Source: Nilaparvata lugens
Lineage: Eukaryota > Arthropoda > Insecta > Hemiptera > Delphacidae
NCBI RefSeq assembly: GCF_014356525.2
Contig: NC_052505.1
Location: 50,099,994 to 50,163,993 of the forward strand
Direction: 5' to 3'
DNA length: 64,000 nucleotides
Numbering within the stretch: position 1 is the stretch's first letter; each line of letters opens with the position of its first letter. This document shows, piece after piece, positions 54,370-64,000 of the stretch. A model generated the notes under the pieces. That model had not been told where the DNA came from, made no database searches, and worked only from the letters and a program-made list of their open reading frames with translations. The position numbers were made by a program, and so were the translations under genes.

Positions 54370-56097
54370 TTACAAGAAATCGAACAAATCAGTAGAGTTA
54401 TGCGATGTGATCCATTGACTTATTTCGTTAGAAAGATTTCTGGTCAAATTGTTAGAGATAAAATGATCAGGTATTACGTTAACAAGTTTATGGACAATGT
54501 AATTGAACTGCCTTCTACAAATGGATAAAACTGTATGATGAGATTCGAAAGTGATGGATGAGGGACGAAGATTGTACGGTGATAAACGGAGATTGAAAAT
54601 ATTACTATGCTTATTCATGTAGATTATCAAGTTTTTCGTGTGAAGCTGCCTGACAGTCAGCACATTCAGTTCCCTGAAAAGATTGTCACTAGGGAAACGT
54701 CTGGGCTTTCCAAGAATTGCCTTTAATAAGGTCTTCTGAATAACAATTATCTTATTCAAGTGATTCATGTAGGCAGCGCCCCAAACGATAATCCCATATT
54801 GAAGAAAAGACTGGATGTAAGCACAATAAACCAATCTAGAAACGGCTATGTTACTCAATTTACTGATAGTGTAGAATTTGTTGATCCAGTGTTTAAGCTT
54901 ATTACAAATGACATTGATGTGGACATCCCACCGAAGATGTTGATCAACAGTGACTCCCAGATACTTGAAGAATTTTTCTCTACCTAATTTTGGACAACTA
55001 CAATCTGATGAATCTGAAAGGTTACAATCAGGACTATGAATATGAATATGAGTGAGATCAAGCGGCAAACCAACAACATTCGGTGAAAAGGCTAAAAATA
55101 CACTTTTCTTTGCGTTGAGGGTAAGAATATGCTCATCTAACCAGGCTTTAACAGTTCTCAATCCAGATTCAGCCCTATTTTTAACCTCTTCCCATGAATT
55201 ACCAGTAAATATTAAGGCGTTGTCATCTGCAAAAGCAAGTGTCACACAGTTCTCAATATCAAGTTTGATTAAATCATTAATGTAAATGAGAAAAAGGATA
55301 GGAGATAGCACCGTGCCCTGTGGGAGACCAAAATCACTCAAAAGTCTAGAACTAGTTTTATTTTCTAAGGTAAGCTTTTGATGTCTATCACTCAGGTAAC
55401 TGGTGAATAATCTGAGGGGTACACCACGAATTCCTAATTTCTCCATCTTGTTCAGTAATTTTGAATGAGGAATGGTGTCAAAGGCCTTAGCTAAATCCAG
55501 GAAAATGGCTATTGTTTTCTTATTATTAGTGAAGTTATTGGCAATTGTTTGAGTTAAGAGAGTTATAGAATCAATTGTATTTTTGTTAGTCTGAAAGCCA
55601 TACTGCTGTTTATGAATGACCTCGTGTTTGACTAAGTAACCAATTAATCTAGACTTGATTACTTTTTCCATTATTTTTGAGAAACCACTTAACAGGCTGA
55701 TTGGGCGGTAATTGGTTGGGTCCTTAGGATCCCCCATCTTATGAAGCGGTATAATATTAGCTAACTTTAAACTAACAGGGAAGTGCCCTTCTAAAAAACA
55801 ACGGTTTATTATTACTGTCAATGGTTTAACAATGTGTGGAAGTATAGTTTTCAATGTTCTATTGCTTATTTTGTCAATTCCCGGAGCAGAGTTATTGTTG
55901 AGAGAGTTAATAATAGCTGATATTTCACTTTCGTTTGTGGGTGATAGGAAAAAGGAGCCATGACCATTTACAGAAGAGTTCATGAACAGATTACCATCAG
56001 ATGCATTGGGATTATTACTTATCAGCTTTTCAGCGAAAGTTTCACCTACTTCAACAAAATGACGATTTAAGATGTCTGCATCAATTTTAGTTACATT
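54370..56097 (-). CDS. LINE reverse transcriptase (CR1/Jockey superfamily)
   Basis: First ATG of the long open part is 55983, but the frame is open from 56097. Blocks: SAPGIDKISNRTLKTILPHI, TNYRPISLLSGFSKIMEKVI, QQYGFQTNKNTIDSITLLTQ, IFLDLAKAFDTIPHSKLLNK, GLPQGTVLSPILFLIYINDL, TLAFADDNALI (catalytic), FFKYLGVTVDQHLRWDVHIN, and the C-terminal QYGIIVWGAA and LRPSSITF region. No internal stop over 537 codons from the ATG, so the RT is intact to its end. RT copies the element's RNA at the nick in target-primed insertion. Confidence 0.9.
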   Translation of the reverse strand, partial: NVTKIDADILNRHFVEVGETFAEKLISNNPNASDGNLFMNSSVNGHGSFFLSPTNESEISAIINSLNNNSAPGIDKISNRTLKTILPHIVKPLTVIINRCFLEGHFPVSLKLANIIPLHKMGDPKDPTNYRPISLLSGFSKIMEKVIKSRLIGYLVKHEVIHKQQYGFQTNKNTIDSITLLTQTIANNFTNNKKTIAIFLDLAKAFDTIPHSKLLNKMEKLGIRGVPLRLFTSYLSDRHQKLTLENKTSSRLLSDFGLPQGTVLSPILFLIYINDLIKLDIENCVTLAFADDNALIFTGNSWEEVKNRAESGLRTVKAWLDEHILTLNAKKSVFLAFSPNVVGLPLDLTHIHIHSPDCNLSDSSDCSCPKLGREKFFKYLGVTVDQHLRWDVHINVICNKLKHWINKFYTISKLSNIAVSRLVYCAYIQSFLQYGIIVWGAAYMNHLNKIIVIQKTLLKAILGKPRRFPSDNLFRELNVLTVRQLHTKNLIIYMNKHSNIFNLRLSPYNLRPSSITFESHHTVLSICRRQFNYIVHKLVNVIPDHFISNNLTRNLSNEISQWITSHNSTDLFDFL

Positions 56098-56421
56098 TCA
56101 GATTCCGTTACATTTATTGATTTTTCCTATTTTATTAATTACTGAATAACCATTTAGGTTAAAATTGAATTCATCATCATCGACCACCCAAGTTTCACTA
56201 AGAATTATAATATGAAAGTCAATTGAACAATTACTAATTACGTAAGAGAACTGATCGAAGTTTTTTTTCAAACTTCTAATATTTAAGTGGATGACATTAA
56301 AAAAAGAGTTGCATTCTCTATTACCAAACAACTCAGTTCGACACTGGAAAATATTCTCAATTTCAATAGTATTGTAACATTCAAGGGAAATATGTTCGTC
56401 AACGTCATTGACAAGAACCAT
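56098..56421 (-). CDS. LINE endonuclease, N-terminal fragment
   Basis: 107 codons: VIHLNIRSLKKNFDQFSYVI and HIIILSETWVVDDDEF are the first blocks of an APE-type endonuclease (the N and E residues present). It stops at TGA 56100-56098 in the same frame as the RT. The later blocks (GDFN and S-D-H) are absent, so about 900 bp seems to have been deleted between them without changing the frame. Confidence 0.8.
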   Translation of the reverse strand: MVLVNDVDEHISLECYNTIEIENIFQCRTELFGNRECNSFFNVIHLNIRSLKKNFDQFSYVISNCSIDFHIIILSETWVVDDDEFNFNLNGYSVINKIGKINKCNGI

Positions 56422-56952
56422 ACTTAAAAAAAGTAAGAAAGAAGAAAGAAGAAAGAAGAAAACGGAAAGTTAAGAAGATATGAAAAAGCTTAGAAGAAGC
56501 CAACATATGCACGTTGAGTCTCCACAATCTTATCGTAATGATTCATATTAGAGAGAGAAAAAAGATGACCATATCTGATGCAAATAAAATCAATTATAAA
56601 ATAACGAAACTACCGTAGTTACCTCGGCAAAATATGAAAACTAAGCTTAGAAATCCTAATCTCCAACCAGACACTCACGCATCAAGAAATCCTGATTACT
56701 AATAATAAAAAGATGTTTTATAATGAAAATAATAATAAATATGTTTTATAATAAAAATAATAGAAGCTTTATAATAAAACTAATAGAAAATACTCGTTGA
56801 GTAGTTTAACAGAAAAATCAAGACACCCAGGACGCGAGCACAAGTTGAAGAGAGAATAATAAAGAATTTTAAATACTAGAAAAAAAATGAATAAACAAAA
56901 TTGGCTATAGATATAGATACCTTAATCATGTAGTAGACTAGGGCACAAACAC

Positions 56953-57857
56953 TCACTCACTTTCATTCATACGAATGCGAGCTTTGGAGAACTGAGAGAC
57001 CGTTTTCCCATTCTTTTTCCAAAACACAACACCATCTCGACTCCACACATTTTTAAATCCAATCTTGATACACAAATCTTTGAAAAACGTATGTCTTTTC
57101 ATGGTAAGGTCCTCATGAATGGAGAATCCCGTACCCTTCAATTTCGTCTGCCCGTGATGACTAAGTTTCGCTTTTGGTAGCTGACAAATTTGATGAGAAT
57201 TTGTCTGTGAACCACACGAGTAGAAGACGAGTCATCAGCAGCAGGAGGGTGGAGGTGGGTCGGGCGACCGACACGGTGGCATCTGTCGATGTCGTCCGGG
57301 CAGATTCCCACATTCAGCTTCTCATTCAGGAGACTAACGACGGTGGCGGTAACATTCTCACCTTGAACCTCCGGAATACCCGAGACACGAATATTATTTC
57401 TTCTCGAGTACTGAGCTAGCTCGTCTAGACGAGAATTGAAATCCTCCTCCAGCCTTGCGATGTTACTTTTGAGGGTATCCACCTCACTCGCAAGCCTCCT
57501 AGTCTCGTCAGCCATAGCCTCGAGTCGCCCGTCAAGTTCGGCAAGCACCTTAGCGCTAACCTCGGCAGATAGTCACTCGCACAAACGCTCCTCCAGGCGG
57601 GCAGCAATCTTGTCAACGAAGGCTTCGTTTGACAGCAGTTTTTCAAGGGCGGCTGCTATCTGGTTCTCTGTTGTCATAGCAACCGGGACGCCGTCTGCAG
57701 AATGCGGCCGGGCCTGGCACTTCTGCTGCTTCTTGTGTTGCTGCTGTTGATGCTGCTGCTTCTGCTTAGCCGGTGACGGAGCGATAGCCAGGTTCTTATC
57801 TTGGTTGGAGTTGGCACTGGCAGCGGAACGAGTTAAAGCCGGAGATTGAGATTTCAT
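56953..57857 (-). CDS. L1-type ORF1 protein, one stop and one frameshift
   Basis: From ATG 57857: a Gln/Lys-rich N-terminus, then IAAALEKLLSNEAFVDKIAA, a TGA at 57575-57573, and in the same frame a coiled coil (LEAMADETRRLASEVDTLKS ... LEEDFNSRLDELAQYSRR). Then an RRM-like region (NNIRVSGIPEVQGENVT, DDIDRCHRVGRP, ILIKFVSYQKRNLVITGRR). A one-base shift near 57140 leads to the C-terminal domain (LKGTGFSIHEDLTMKRHTFF, KNVWSRDGVVFWKKNGKT). This is the layout of L1 ORF1p, an RNA-binding chaperone. It is notable next to a CR1-like RT. Confidence 0.8.
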
Positions 57858-58070
57858 GTCAAATATCAGTATATGCTATTTAACTGCGTAGGAATCAGAT
57901 GTGAATGAAAAATGATAAGCTAGATCTGTGACAAATGTAATAATCAACAGATATGCCAAATTTCAATAGAAAATATGGTTAAAAATCCACTCAACAAGCA
58001 CTAAAACTGGGAGCTCAACTACAAACACGTCAGCCTTCAACCATTTCTTATCTCACACTGATGAAAAACT

Positions 58071-58590
58071 GACAGAGCAGCTACATCTAGCTGTGCTATA
58101 AACAAAAATTGACATATAGCAGAGCTATAATGTAGTTAAGCTACATGTAGCTCTAATTCTCTTATAGTTTACCGAAAACTTTGGATAACTCAATTTCTGC
58201 TATGTAGTTGAGAAAATAGGCTTAAAACTGCTATATATAGCAGATCTCCAGTGTCACTTTTTGAACATGTAGCAGAGCTTTATAGTGTAAACCTAGCTTC
58301 AGCATATTTTTTCAGCTATATAGCAGATAATGTGCTATCCAAAATTTTCGGTAAACATCAAAGAGAATCTGAGCTTTATGTAGCTCTGCTACATGTCAGT
58401 TATTGTTTATAGCAGAGCTAGATGTAGCTGCTTTGTCCTTGAAGGAAGGCTGCCGCAGCTGTGTACTGCTGTTTGCAGCTGTTTGGTGCCTACTGGGTTT
58501 ACACCAGATATACTGTACTCATTTGTTGTCAGAGTGCTATTAGGCTACTGCGCATTGCGAGCATTTCTTTTTGATTCATATAATAGTAGC
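58071..58590. mobile_element. Right part of the TAGCTC foldback, copy 2
   Basis: Continues the element split by the LINE, with TAGCAGAGCTA and TAGCTCTGCTA palindromes and the right arm ending near GCATTTCTTTTTGATTC. Compared with copy 1 it retains about 60 bp more of loop (58281-58310 and 58380-58430). Confidence 0.75.
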
Positions 58591-58999
58591 TCTGTGAACA
58601 GTAGACCTCACGCAGTTTCCTCATCCACAAGTATCTGATGTCACCTGTTCTCACAATTTTAATTTAGTTGAATCACAATATTCACAGCTGAATAATAATT
58701 TACTCTTAAAAACTGTTATTTGTTTTCTCCAAGATCAAAAGCTCACTTATGTTAATAAACTTAGTTCACGTTTGAATTTGTATCCCATATGATGATTCAT
58801 CCAGTTTCGTGATAATCTTTCCATCTAATAAAAAATATTTCTCTACTATTTTAAAATTATTTTTTTTCAATCATGAATATTATAATTTCTTTGGCATTAT
58901 TCCGTTCATTTACTTACTTACTTTACTCTATCCGGCTCTACGGTCCTGGGTGGACTTTGGCCTCCTTAACATAGTGCCTCCATTCGTCTCTATCCTGTG

Positions 59000-59632
59000 C
59001 ACTCCATCGCCAGCACACGGAGGTCTCCAATTGCGTCATTCAGCCATCTTGTCCGTGGTCAACCTCTCTTTCTCGTCCCAAGCATTCTTTCTTCCAGGAT
59101 TTTTGATGGTACCCTCCCATCACTCATTCTGGCTAAGTGTCCAAGCCATTCAATCCTTCTGGCTTTTATGAAACGCATCATATTTCCTGATCCAATGTCC
59201 TGGTCTATCTCAATATTAAATTTGGCTCTCCACACTCCTCCGTCACATGTTGATCCCCAGATTCTTCTGTACATTTTTCTTTCAAATGACCGTTATGCTT
59301 TTTCATCTTTGTTCAAGAGTAGTCCATGTTTCGGCCCCATAGGTTACAACTGGTCTTACTAGCGTCATGAACATTTTCACCTTTGTTTTTCTGGATATTA
59401 GCCTGCTTTTAAATATTTTTTGATTAGCAAAGTATGCTCTGTTGCCCATCATTATCCGATTGTGTATTTCTTGACTGGTCTTATTGTCTGCTGTCAGGGT
59501 TACCCCAAGGTATTTGAACTCTCTGACGCCTTCTATAACACAGTCATTGGCTATTTCCAGATTACATACTTTGCCTTCTTGCTTGATTTGCAGACATTCT
59601 CTTATATTTATTTTTATTGATGTTAACTTCAA
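59000..59632 (-). CDS. RTE LINE C-terminal fragments
   Basis: 59632-59303: GVREFKYLGVTLTADNKTSQ, EIHNRIMMGNRAYF and FMTLVRPVVTYGAETW, an RTE pattern. 59274-59059: MYRRIWGSTCDGG and RRIEWLGHLARMSDGRVPSK, the RTE C-terminal block, ending in a stop after LGTRKRG. A frame break lies near 59290. Confidence 0.8.
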
Positions 59633-60338
59633 GACTCACCTCTCTTGCCTCTTCCCTCATTTTGCTGAAAATATCTTTGAGGCCATCTTGATTTCTTGAG
59701 ATTAGGACAACATAATCTGCATAAGCTAATACTTGGTTTGTTCTTTTGATTATAGTTCCGCTTGTGCCGAGTTTCTGGAGCACCATCTCTAGAACCAAAT
59801 TGAATTGTGTTGCAGAGAGAGCATCGCCTTGTCTAACACCAGTAGTAACACTGAACATTCGGCTAGTTCTGTTACTTATCTTAACTTGAGCGTTTGTGCT
59901 GGACATTGTTAGCTTTATGAGACTAATCAATTTTCTCGGTATTCCATTTGCATGTAATATTCTCATCATTCTCTCTCTTCTGATGCCATCGAATGCCTGG
60001 CCGAAATCAACAAAAAGCAGATGTAGATCTGTATCATACTCAAAACATTTTTCCATCATCTGCTTCATGGTAAAAATTTGATCGATTGTACTCTTTCCTT
60101 GTCTGAAACCACATTGACGCTCTCCCATTATTTCTTCCACATACACACCTAGGCGCTTCAAAAGCCATGCAGAGAAAATCTTATATGAAGTACTTAGCAG
60201 TGTTATTCCCCTGAAGTTGTTGCATACCATTTTATCCCCTTTTTTGAAAATAGGACATATTGTTCCAATTTTCCATTCATCAGATATAGTCTCTTGTTCC
60301 CAAATCCATAAAATCAAGGTATGCATGGCTCTTCTCAT
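59562..60338 (-). CDS. RTE LINE reverse transcriptase with YADY
   Basis: WKIGTICPIFKKGDKMVCNN, FRGITLLSTSYKIFSAWLLK, GERQCGFRQGKSTIDQIFTM, LHLLFVDFGQAFDGIRRERM and GVRQGDALSATQFNLVLE are RTE RT blocks. The catalytic box reads VLAYADYVVLI, with Tyr where the second Asp is needed, so this RT should be inactive. The frame overlaps the next fragment by 70 bp with a shift. Confidence 0.85.
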   Translation of the reverse strand: MRRAMHTLILWIWEQETISDEWKIGTICPIFKKGDKMVCNNFRGITLLSTSYKIFSAWLLKRLGVYVEEIMGERQCGFRQGKSTIDQIFTMKQMMEKCFEYDTDLHLLFVDFGQAFDGIRRERMMRILHANGIPRKLISLIKLTMSSTNAQVKISNRTSRMFSVTTGVRQGDALSATQFNLVLEMVLQKLGTSGTIIKRTNQVLAYADYVVLISRNQDGLKDIFSKMREEAREVSLEVNINKNKYKRMSANQARRQSM

Positions 60339-60449
60339 GCTTTTTCCTCAATACTTTAGTAATTATACTTCAGCTGGTATTGAGTTCCCTCCTGGAGCTT
60401 TATTATTTTTGAGTTTTTTTATAACTTCTACTTCAGCATATGTTGGGGG

Positions 60450-60840
60450 CTGAATAAGGGGCTCAGCATTATCATATACTATTGGGTCTTTTTCATTCAA
60501 GTCCTTACATGCAATCAAGCTTGGTTGGGAACCTTTTCTTACCCTTTTTACTGCTTGGTAGAATTTCCTACTTTCGTTTTGCTAGTTCTTTACCTCCATG
60601 TTTTCAATGAGCTTCTTCATATATTCTTTCTTTTTTCTTCTACAAAGCTTGTTGGCTGTCTTCCGACTCTCCATATACTTAGCACAATTTCTCCTTGTTT
60701 CCCTTTGCATCATCGACCGTCTATCTTCATTTTTCTGGTTTACAGCTGCCTTGCACTCATCATCATACCATTCTATGTTCCTTCCCCTACTTCTCACACC
60801 AAGGCTTTCTGTGGCGACCTAATTTACTGTTCTTTTTAAA
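60450..60840 (-). pseudogene. RTE LINE linker region, fragment
   Basis: 60797-60582 reads RGRNIEWYDDECKAAVNQKN ... RKKKEYMKKLIENMEVKN, the W-D-EC linker common before the RT in RTE elements. Below it, in another frame, KNNKAPGGNSIPAEV continues toward the RT. Confidence 0.65.
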
Positions 60841-61093
60841 TTATCCCATAGCTCCTCTATATTCCTGTCTTTGAATATCGACTGATCTCCGTCTGCAAGG
60901 CAGCAGTTGTTTGCTGGTTTTGGTCCACCCCGGATTTTTTATTTCTCCTGTATCCCCTATATCTAGGAGGCATTCCCCAATCCGCCACCTGGGGAGGCGC
61001 CCGATAGAAGACCAGCATGCAACTCCCACAGTCAGTTCAGTTTAATCAATCATTTTTTTATTTTATTTTCAATGACCTATTAAATTTGTTTTT

Positions 61094-61224
61094 ACTCTCC
61101 TTGCCCTATTACCATAGGTAAGGAAAGTATTGCTTTCCGAAAAAAATTAAGGTACCCCAATTTCTGAATTTCTATACGTTTCAAGGTCCCCTGAGTCTAA
61201 AAAAATGGTTTTTGGGTATTGGTC

Positions 61225-61275
<51 letters not shown>

Positions 61276-61933
61276 TGTGTGTGTGTGTGTGTGAGTGTAT
61301 GTGTGTCTGTGTACACGATATCTCATCTCCCAATTAACAGAATGACTTGAAATTTGGAACGTAAGCTCCTTACAATATAAGGATCCGACACGAACAATTT
61401 CGATCAAATGCGATTTAAGATGGCGGCTAAAATGGCGAAAATGTTGTCAAAAACATGGTTTGTCGCGATTTTCTCGAAAACGGCTCCTACGATTTCGATT
61501 AAAGTTATACTTAAAATAGTCATCGATAAGCTCTATCAACTGCCACAAGTCCCATATCTGTAAAAAATTCAGGAGCTCTACCCCATCTATGCAAAGTTTG
61601 ATTTTAGATTCTCAATTATCAGGCTTCAGATACAATTTAAACAAAAAATTTTGAGTGGAAAAGATTGAGCATGAGAATCTACAATTAATGTTCAGTAACA
61701 TTTTCACCTAAAATTAAAAATAAGCTCGAAATTCGAGAAAATGTGATTATCCAATTGCAAACTGTTGGCAACTGTTGATTCTATTAAATGATTCACTATG
61801 AAGAGATAGCAGACCTTGTGTGTCTCCAGCGTTATTGCCATGTCACCAGCTGGCTCAAATCTTTGAATAATAGACTTGAGATGCGCGGGAACGCTAGCAT
61901 CAGGTGATCAATTTTCATAACGGCAAGGAAAGT
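61094..61933. mobile_element. Non-autonomous element with TTTCCTTGCC ends, copy 2
   Basis: Begins ACTCTCCTTGCC and ends GGCAAGGAAAGT. It shares CCATAGGTAAGGAAAGTATT, the TG tract, AAGATGGCGGCTAAAATGGC and the remaining blocks with 8767-9648. About 840 bp and noncoding. Confidence 0.85.
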
Positions 61934-61959
61934 TGTGTGAGTGCGCCACACCACATTTT

Positions 61960-62507
61960 TCAAATTTGGGCACGCATCATAAAAAATTTTAAAAGTTGAA
62001 ACCCTACCTTGTAGAAATAGACACGGCCAGACATCTGTGTAATGCATGCAATAAAATAATAATCCACTTGTCAGCTGATTGATTATGAATAACTCTATAG
62101 TCTGATTGATCCTATCTTCAAAGTAGATGATATATATAGTGATATCAGAGTATGGAGGAATTCCTTTTCTTTTCATAATATCCTTAATATGCAAAATTTC
62201 AAAAACATTGTGTATACAACGACACACAGTTGAAAAAGGAATACCGTATTCCTGCCAAATCTCATCGAATTCTATCAATGCATTTGGCCGTAATCGCGTT
62301 ACATACAGACAGTCAAAAGCAAATCGAGTTGAAACATAAACCTCACTACGTTCGGTCAAATATTGTGCAATGATGGAGAGTGAATTTGACTGGAATAGAG
62401 ACAATATTATCCAATATCTTCTTTCTCTTCTCTGTGCTGAAAATTTCACAGGAGCTGCGGCAAAAGCAGTGGCTGCTGCAAGAACGAACTACCTTCTTCT
62501 TTGGCAT
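61960..62507 (-). pseudogene. Harbinger-like transposase fragment
   Basis: ATG at 62507 opens MPKKK as in the HARBI1-like pseudogenes. After a 17-20 bp insertion and a frame change come FSAQRRERRYWIILSLFQS, the counterpart of FSAQR/RFWIRPSLQAR. Further on, YVTRLRPNALIEFDEIWQEY and IPFSTVCRCIHNVFEIL look like the helix-turn-helix part, with FLQGRVSTFKIFYDACPNL later. No catalytic triad can be assigned. Flanked at 62575-62680 by the same TAGCAGAGCTATATGTAGCTC palindromes as the other Harbinger ends. Confidence 0.55.
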
Positions 62508-62574
62508 CTGGCTGGAAACTGAGCAGTGAATAATTTAATTATTAAATAATTATTAATTATCTAATTAATTAAAT

Positions 62575-62680
62575 CTACTTATAGCAGAGCTATATGTAGC
62601 TCAAATTTTATATAGCTCTGCTATAAAGCAGAGCTATATAGCTCTCCAGCTACAAAGTGTAAACGTAGCTTTACCTACCA
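62575..62680. repeat. TAGCTC palindrome cluster (Harbinger end)
   Basis: TATAGCAGAGCTATATGTAG and several TAGCTCTGCTA words, inverted relative to 38660-38870. Confidence 0.7.
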
Positions 62681-62699
62681 AAGTTTGATGTAACTTATC

Positions 62700-62905
62700 C
62701 AAACCTTACCTGATGAAGACTGAGCAAGGTTGAGTTGAAAAAGTTAAGGTTAGGTAAGATTAGATTGACAAAGATTAGGTTAGGAGAGTTCTGGTTAGGG
62801 GAGATTAGTTAAGGAAAATTTAGGCTCAATAATTTTGGTCAGGAAGTCTTAGGTCAGAAAAGATAAGGTTGGGGAAGTTAAGATTAGGGAAACCTTAGGT
62901 TAGGA
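62700..62905 (+). repeat. Degenerate TTAGG-containing minisatellite
   Basis: About a dozen imperfect units of 14-18 bp around GGTTAGGNNAG or GGTTAGGAAAA. It ends in AAATAAATAAATATAATTTT at the LINE 3' end. The motif resembles insect telomere repeat TTAGG but is interspersed and degenerate. Confidence 0.6.
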
Positions 62906-62909
62906 AAAT

Positions 62910-63520
62910 AAATAAATATAATTTTATTGCCGCGCATTATTAGCCTACAATAGTGATGGACAACGTCAGAAATTATTGTTTAGCAAACATAGTCAACCTA
63001 TATTATAACATGAAGGGTTAATGTAAAAACACCAGTCAAAATAACATACACCATACACGTAAAATATTACATAGAAGAAATAACATGACTACTAGAAAAA
63101 TAGTATAAAATAGTTTATCTTGAAGAATAATTTGTTGAAATTCGAAAAACTCTTTGACACTAAAAATGTAATTTCAATTAACCAGCTATGTAGCCTATTT
63201 CTGAATAATTGAAATGGAGCTTCTATCCACTCATGTGGTAATTTATTGAACATTCTCATTCCAACAACGTCATAGCTATCCTGCGATCTAGTCAGCCTAC
63301 AGAAAGGTATTTTCCTACAGTTACCTTGAAAAGTGGCCATTCCTGCACTGATTACAGAACGCAAAGAATCACTTTTCCACTCTAGTGCGGGAAAAATTTT
63401 TCCTGCACTACAGATTTGCAACATGGGAACACAAAATAGTTGGTGGGTTATTTGGAGGATTAGTGCACGAAAACAAAAATTAAGTTGGTAACAATGACTT
63501 TTAGATAAGAATAATTTCAA
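62910..63520 (-). mobile_element. LINE 3'-end fragment
   Basis: 63520-63092 encodes RSVISAGMATFQGNCRKIPF, RSQDSYDVVGMRMFNKLPHE and FQLFRNRLHSWLIEITF, a LINE C-terminal domain (CR1/Jockey-like), with AT-rich 3' sequence to about 62910. The rest of the element is missing. Confidence 0.65.
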
Positions 63521-64000
63521 TGGCTACCCTACATTTATGATAAAATCCCATTCTAGAAATCCAAAACAAGAATAATGTTCATCTAAATCATAATTAAATA
63601 ATCATCGTTTACGAATTCTCATCATTTAATAATAAATAATAGTTCTTCTCTATTTATAATTATTATTTCAACTGCAAGCAATGAGAAAAGTAGCAAATAT
63701 ACATTATAAAATTCGAATTTTGAGGTTAAATGATTACCGTTCGATATCCATATAAATAAAAAAACATAAGAATACTACAATAAATAATTATCTGTTGTCT
63801 ATGCTATTTTTATAAATATTTTTAAGTTTACTTTGAGCATTTTTCTCGGTAATTTGAGCAAATGTCTGAATTTCTGAATCCTGTTTCTGTAGTTTTTAGC
63901 TGGATGAAACAAACTTAGGTACGATTCTTCCCGCTAGGTCACAGTATACATACAGTACGGAAACTTGGCTATACCCTGACGCCAAAATCCGCCATCTTGT
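63521..64000. other. AT-rich end of window, nothing recognised
   Basis: No ORF, repeat or RNA gene that I can support. Confidence 0.6.

Larger units (their letters stand above)
54040..58070 (-). mobile_element. LINE with L1-type ORF1 and CR1-like RT, internally deleted
   Basis: A 3' tail of (ATTCA)n at 54040-54078, RT (54370-56097), endonuclease start (56421-56101), ORF1 (57857-56953) and about 210 bp of 5' leader to 58070. GACA flanks both ends (54036-54039 and 58071-58074). Copy 1 of the segment has the uninterrupted site. The 5' end seems complete, but most of the endonuclease is missing. Confidence 0.85.
43477..58996 (+). repeat. Large duplicated segment, copy 2
   Basis: Matches 31587-43376 base for base apart from small indels, a deletion relative to copy 1 at about 53766 (about 0.4 kb), and the LINE at 54040-58070. 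After 58996 the sequence continues without break into the rest of an RTE LINE. Confidence 0.95.
58912..61020 (-). mobile_element. RTE-clade LINE, degenerate
   Basis: The 3' tail (TAAG)n on the minus strand at about 58908-58926. RT and C-terminal pieces from 60338 down to 59000. EN-RT linker at 60797-60580. No intact frame. The same 3' end appears at 43277-43376 at the edge of the gap. Confidence 0.8.

Overview
This 64 kb window looks like a transposon-rich intergenic stretch of an insect genome. It is AT-rich, with BEL/Pao and gypsy-type LTR retrotransposons, several LINE clades with short microsatellite tails, PIF/Harbinger remnants, many short hairpin (MITE/foldback) elements, a tRNA-like SINE fragment and long TG tracts. 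A hemipteran such as a planthopper is my best guess from the style of the repeats; that is inference, not proof. I see no confident conserved host gene. Nearly all recognisable coding sequence is mobile-element derived and broken.

Layout. 1-2.7 kb: a minus-strand gene of unnamed type with transposase-like acidic motifs, two frameshifts, and a splice donor leading off the left edge. 2.7-10.5 kb: hairpin MITEs, a cluster of a 14-bp motif, a directly duplicated exon-like module (one copy split by a foldback element), a TG-containing element with TTTCCTTGCC ends, and tandem repeats. 10.6-17.2 kb: a long AT-rich palindrome whose loop holds a 5.9 kb LTR element (TSD ATAG) that lacks pol but carries a 260-codon ORF of unknown type and a hexamer-based minisatellite. 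17.6-24.4 kb: a nearly intact BEL/Pao element, one frame with two TGA stops, missing the 5' part of its 5' LTR. It abuts a truncated minus-strand gypsy-like element (gag, tRNA-Lys-type primer site, LTR) to about 26.2 kb. 26.2-31.0 kb: a three-copy dispersed repeat with a TGACGTCA core, a broken LINE, and hairpin insertions.

31.6-59.0 kb is the dominant structure. About 11.8 kb (31587-43376) is repeated almost base for base after a 100-N gap (43477-58996). The second copy differs by a 4 kb LINE inserted in a foldback loop and by a deletion of about 0.4 kb. The break points at the gap suggest two haplotypes of one locus placed end to end; a true tandem duplication is the alternative. Each copy holds a TIR element, two foldback elements, a LINE with endonuclease and reverse transcriptase remnants, and a decayed PIF/Harbinger transposon (HARBI1-like transposase plus a MADF-domain protein) with a SINE-like and a LINE insertion inside it.

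58.9-64 kb: an RTE-type LINE whose catalytic motif is YADY, a second TTTCCTTGCC element, a second Harbinger fragment, a TTAGG-rich minisatellite and a LINE 3' end. The elements are linked by nesting rather than by a pathway: foldbacks inside modules, an LTR element inside a palindrome, BEL against gypsy, LINEs and foldbacks inside Harbinger. This gives a relative order of insertions.
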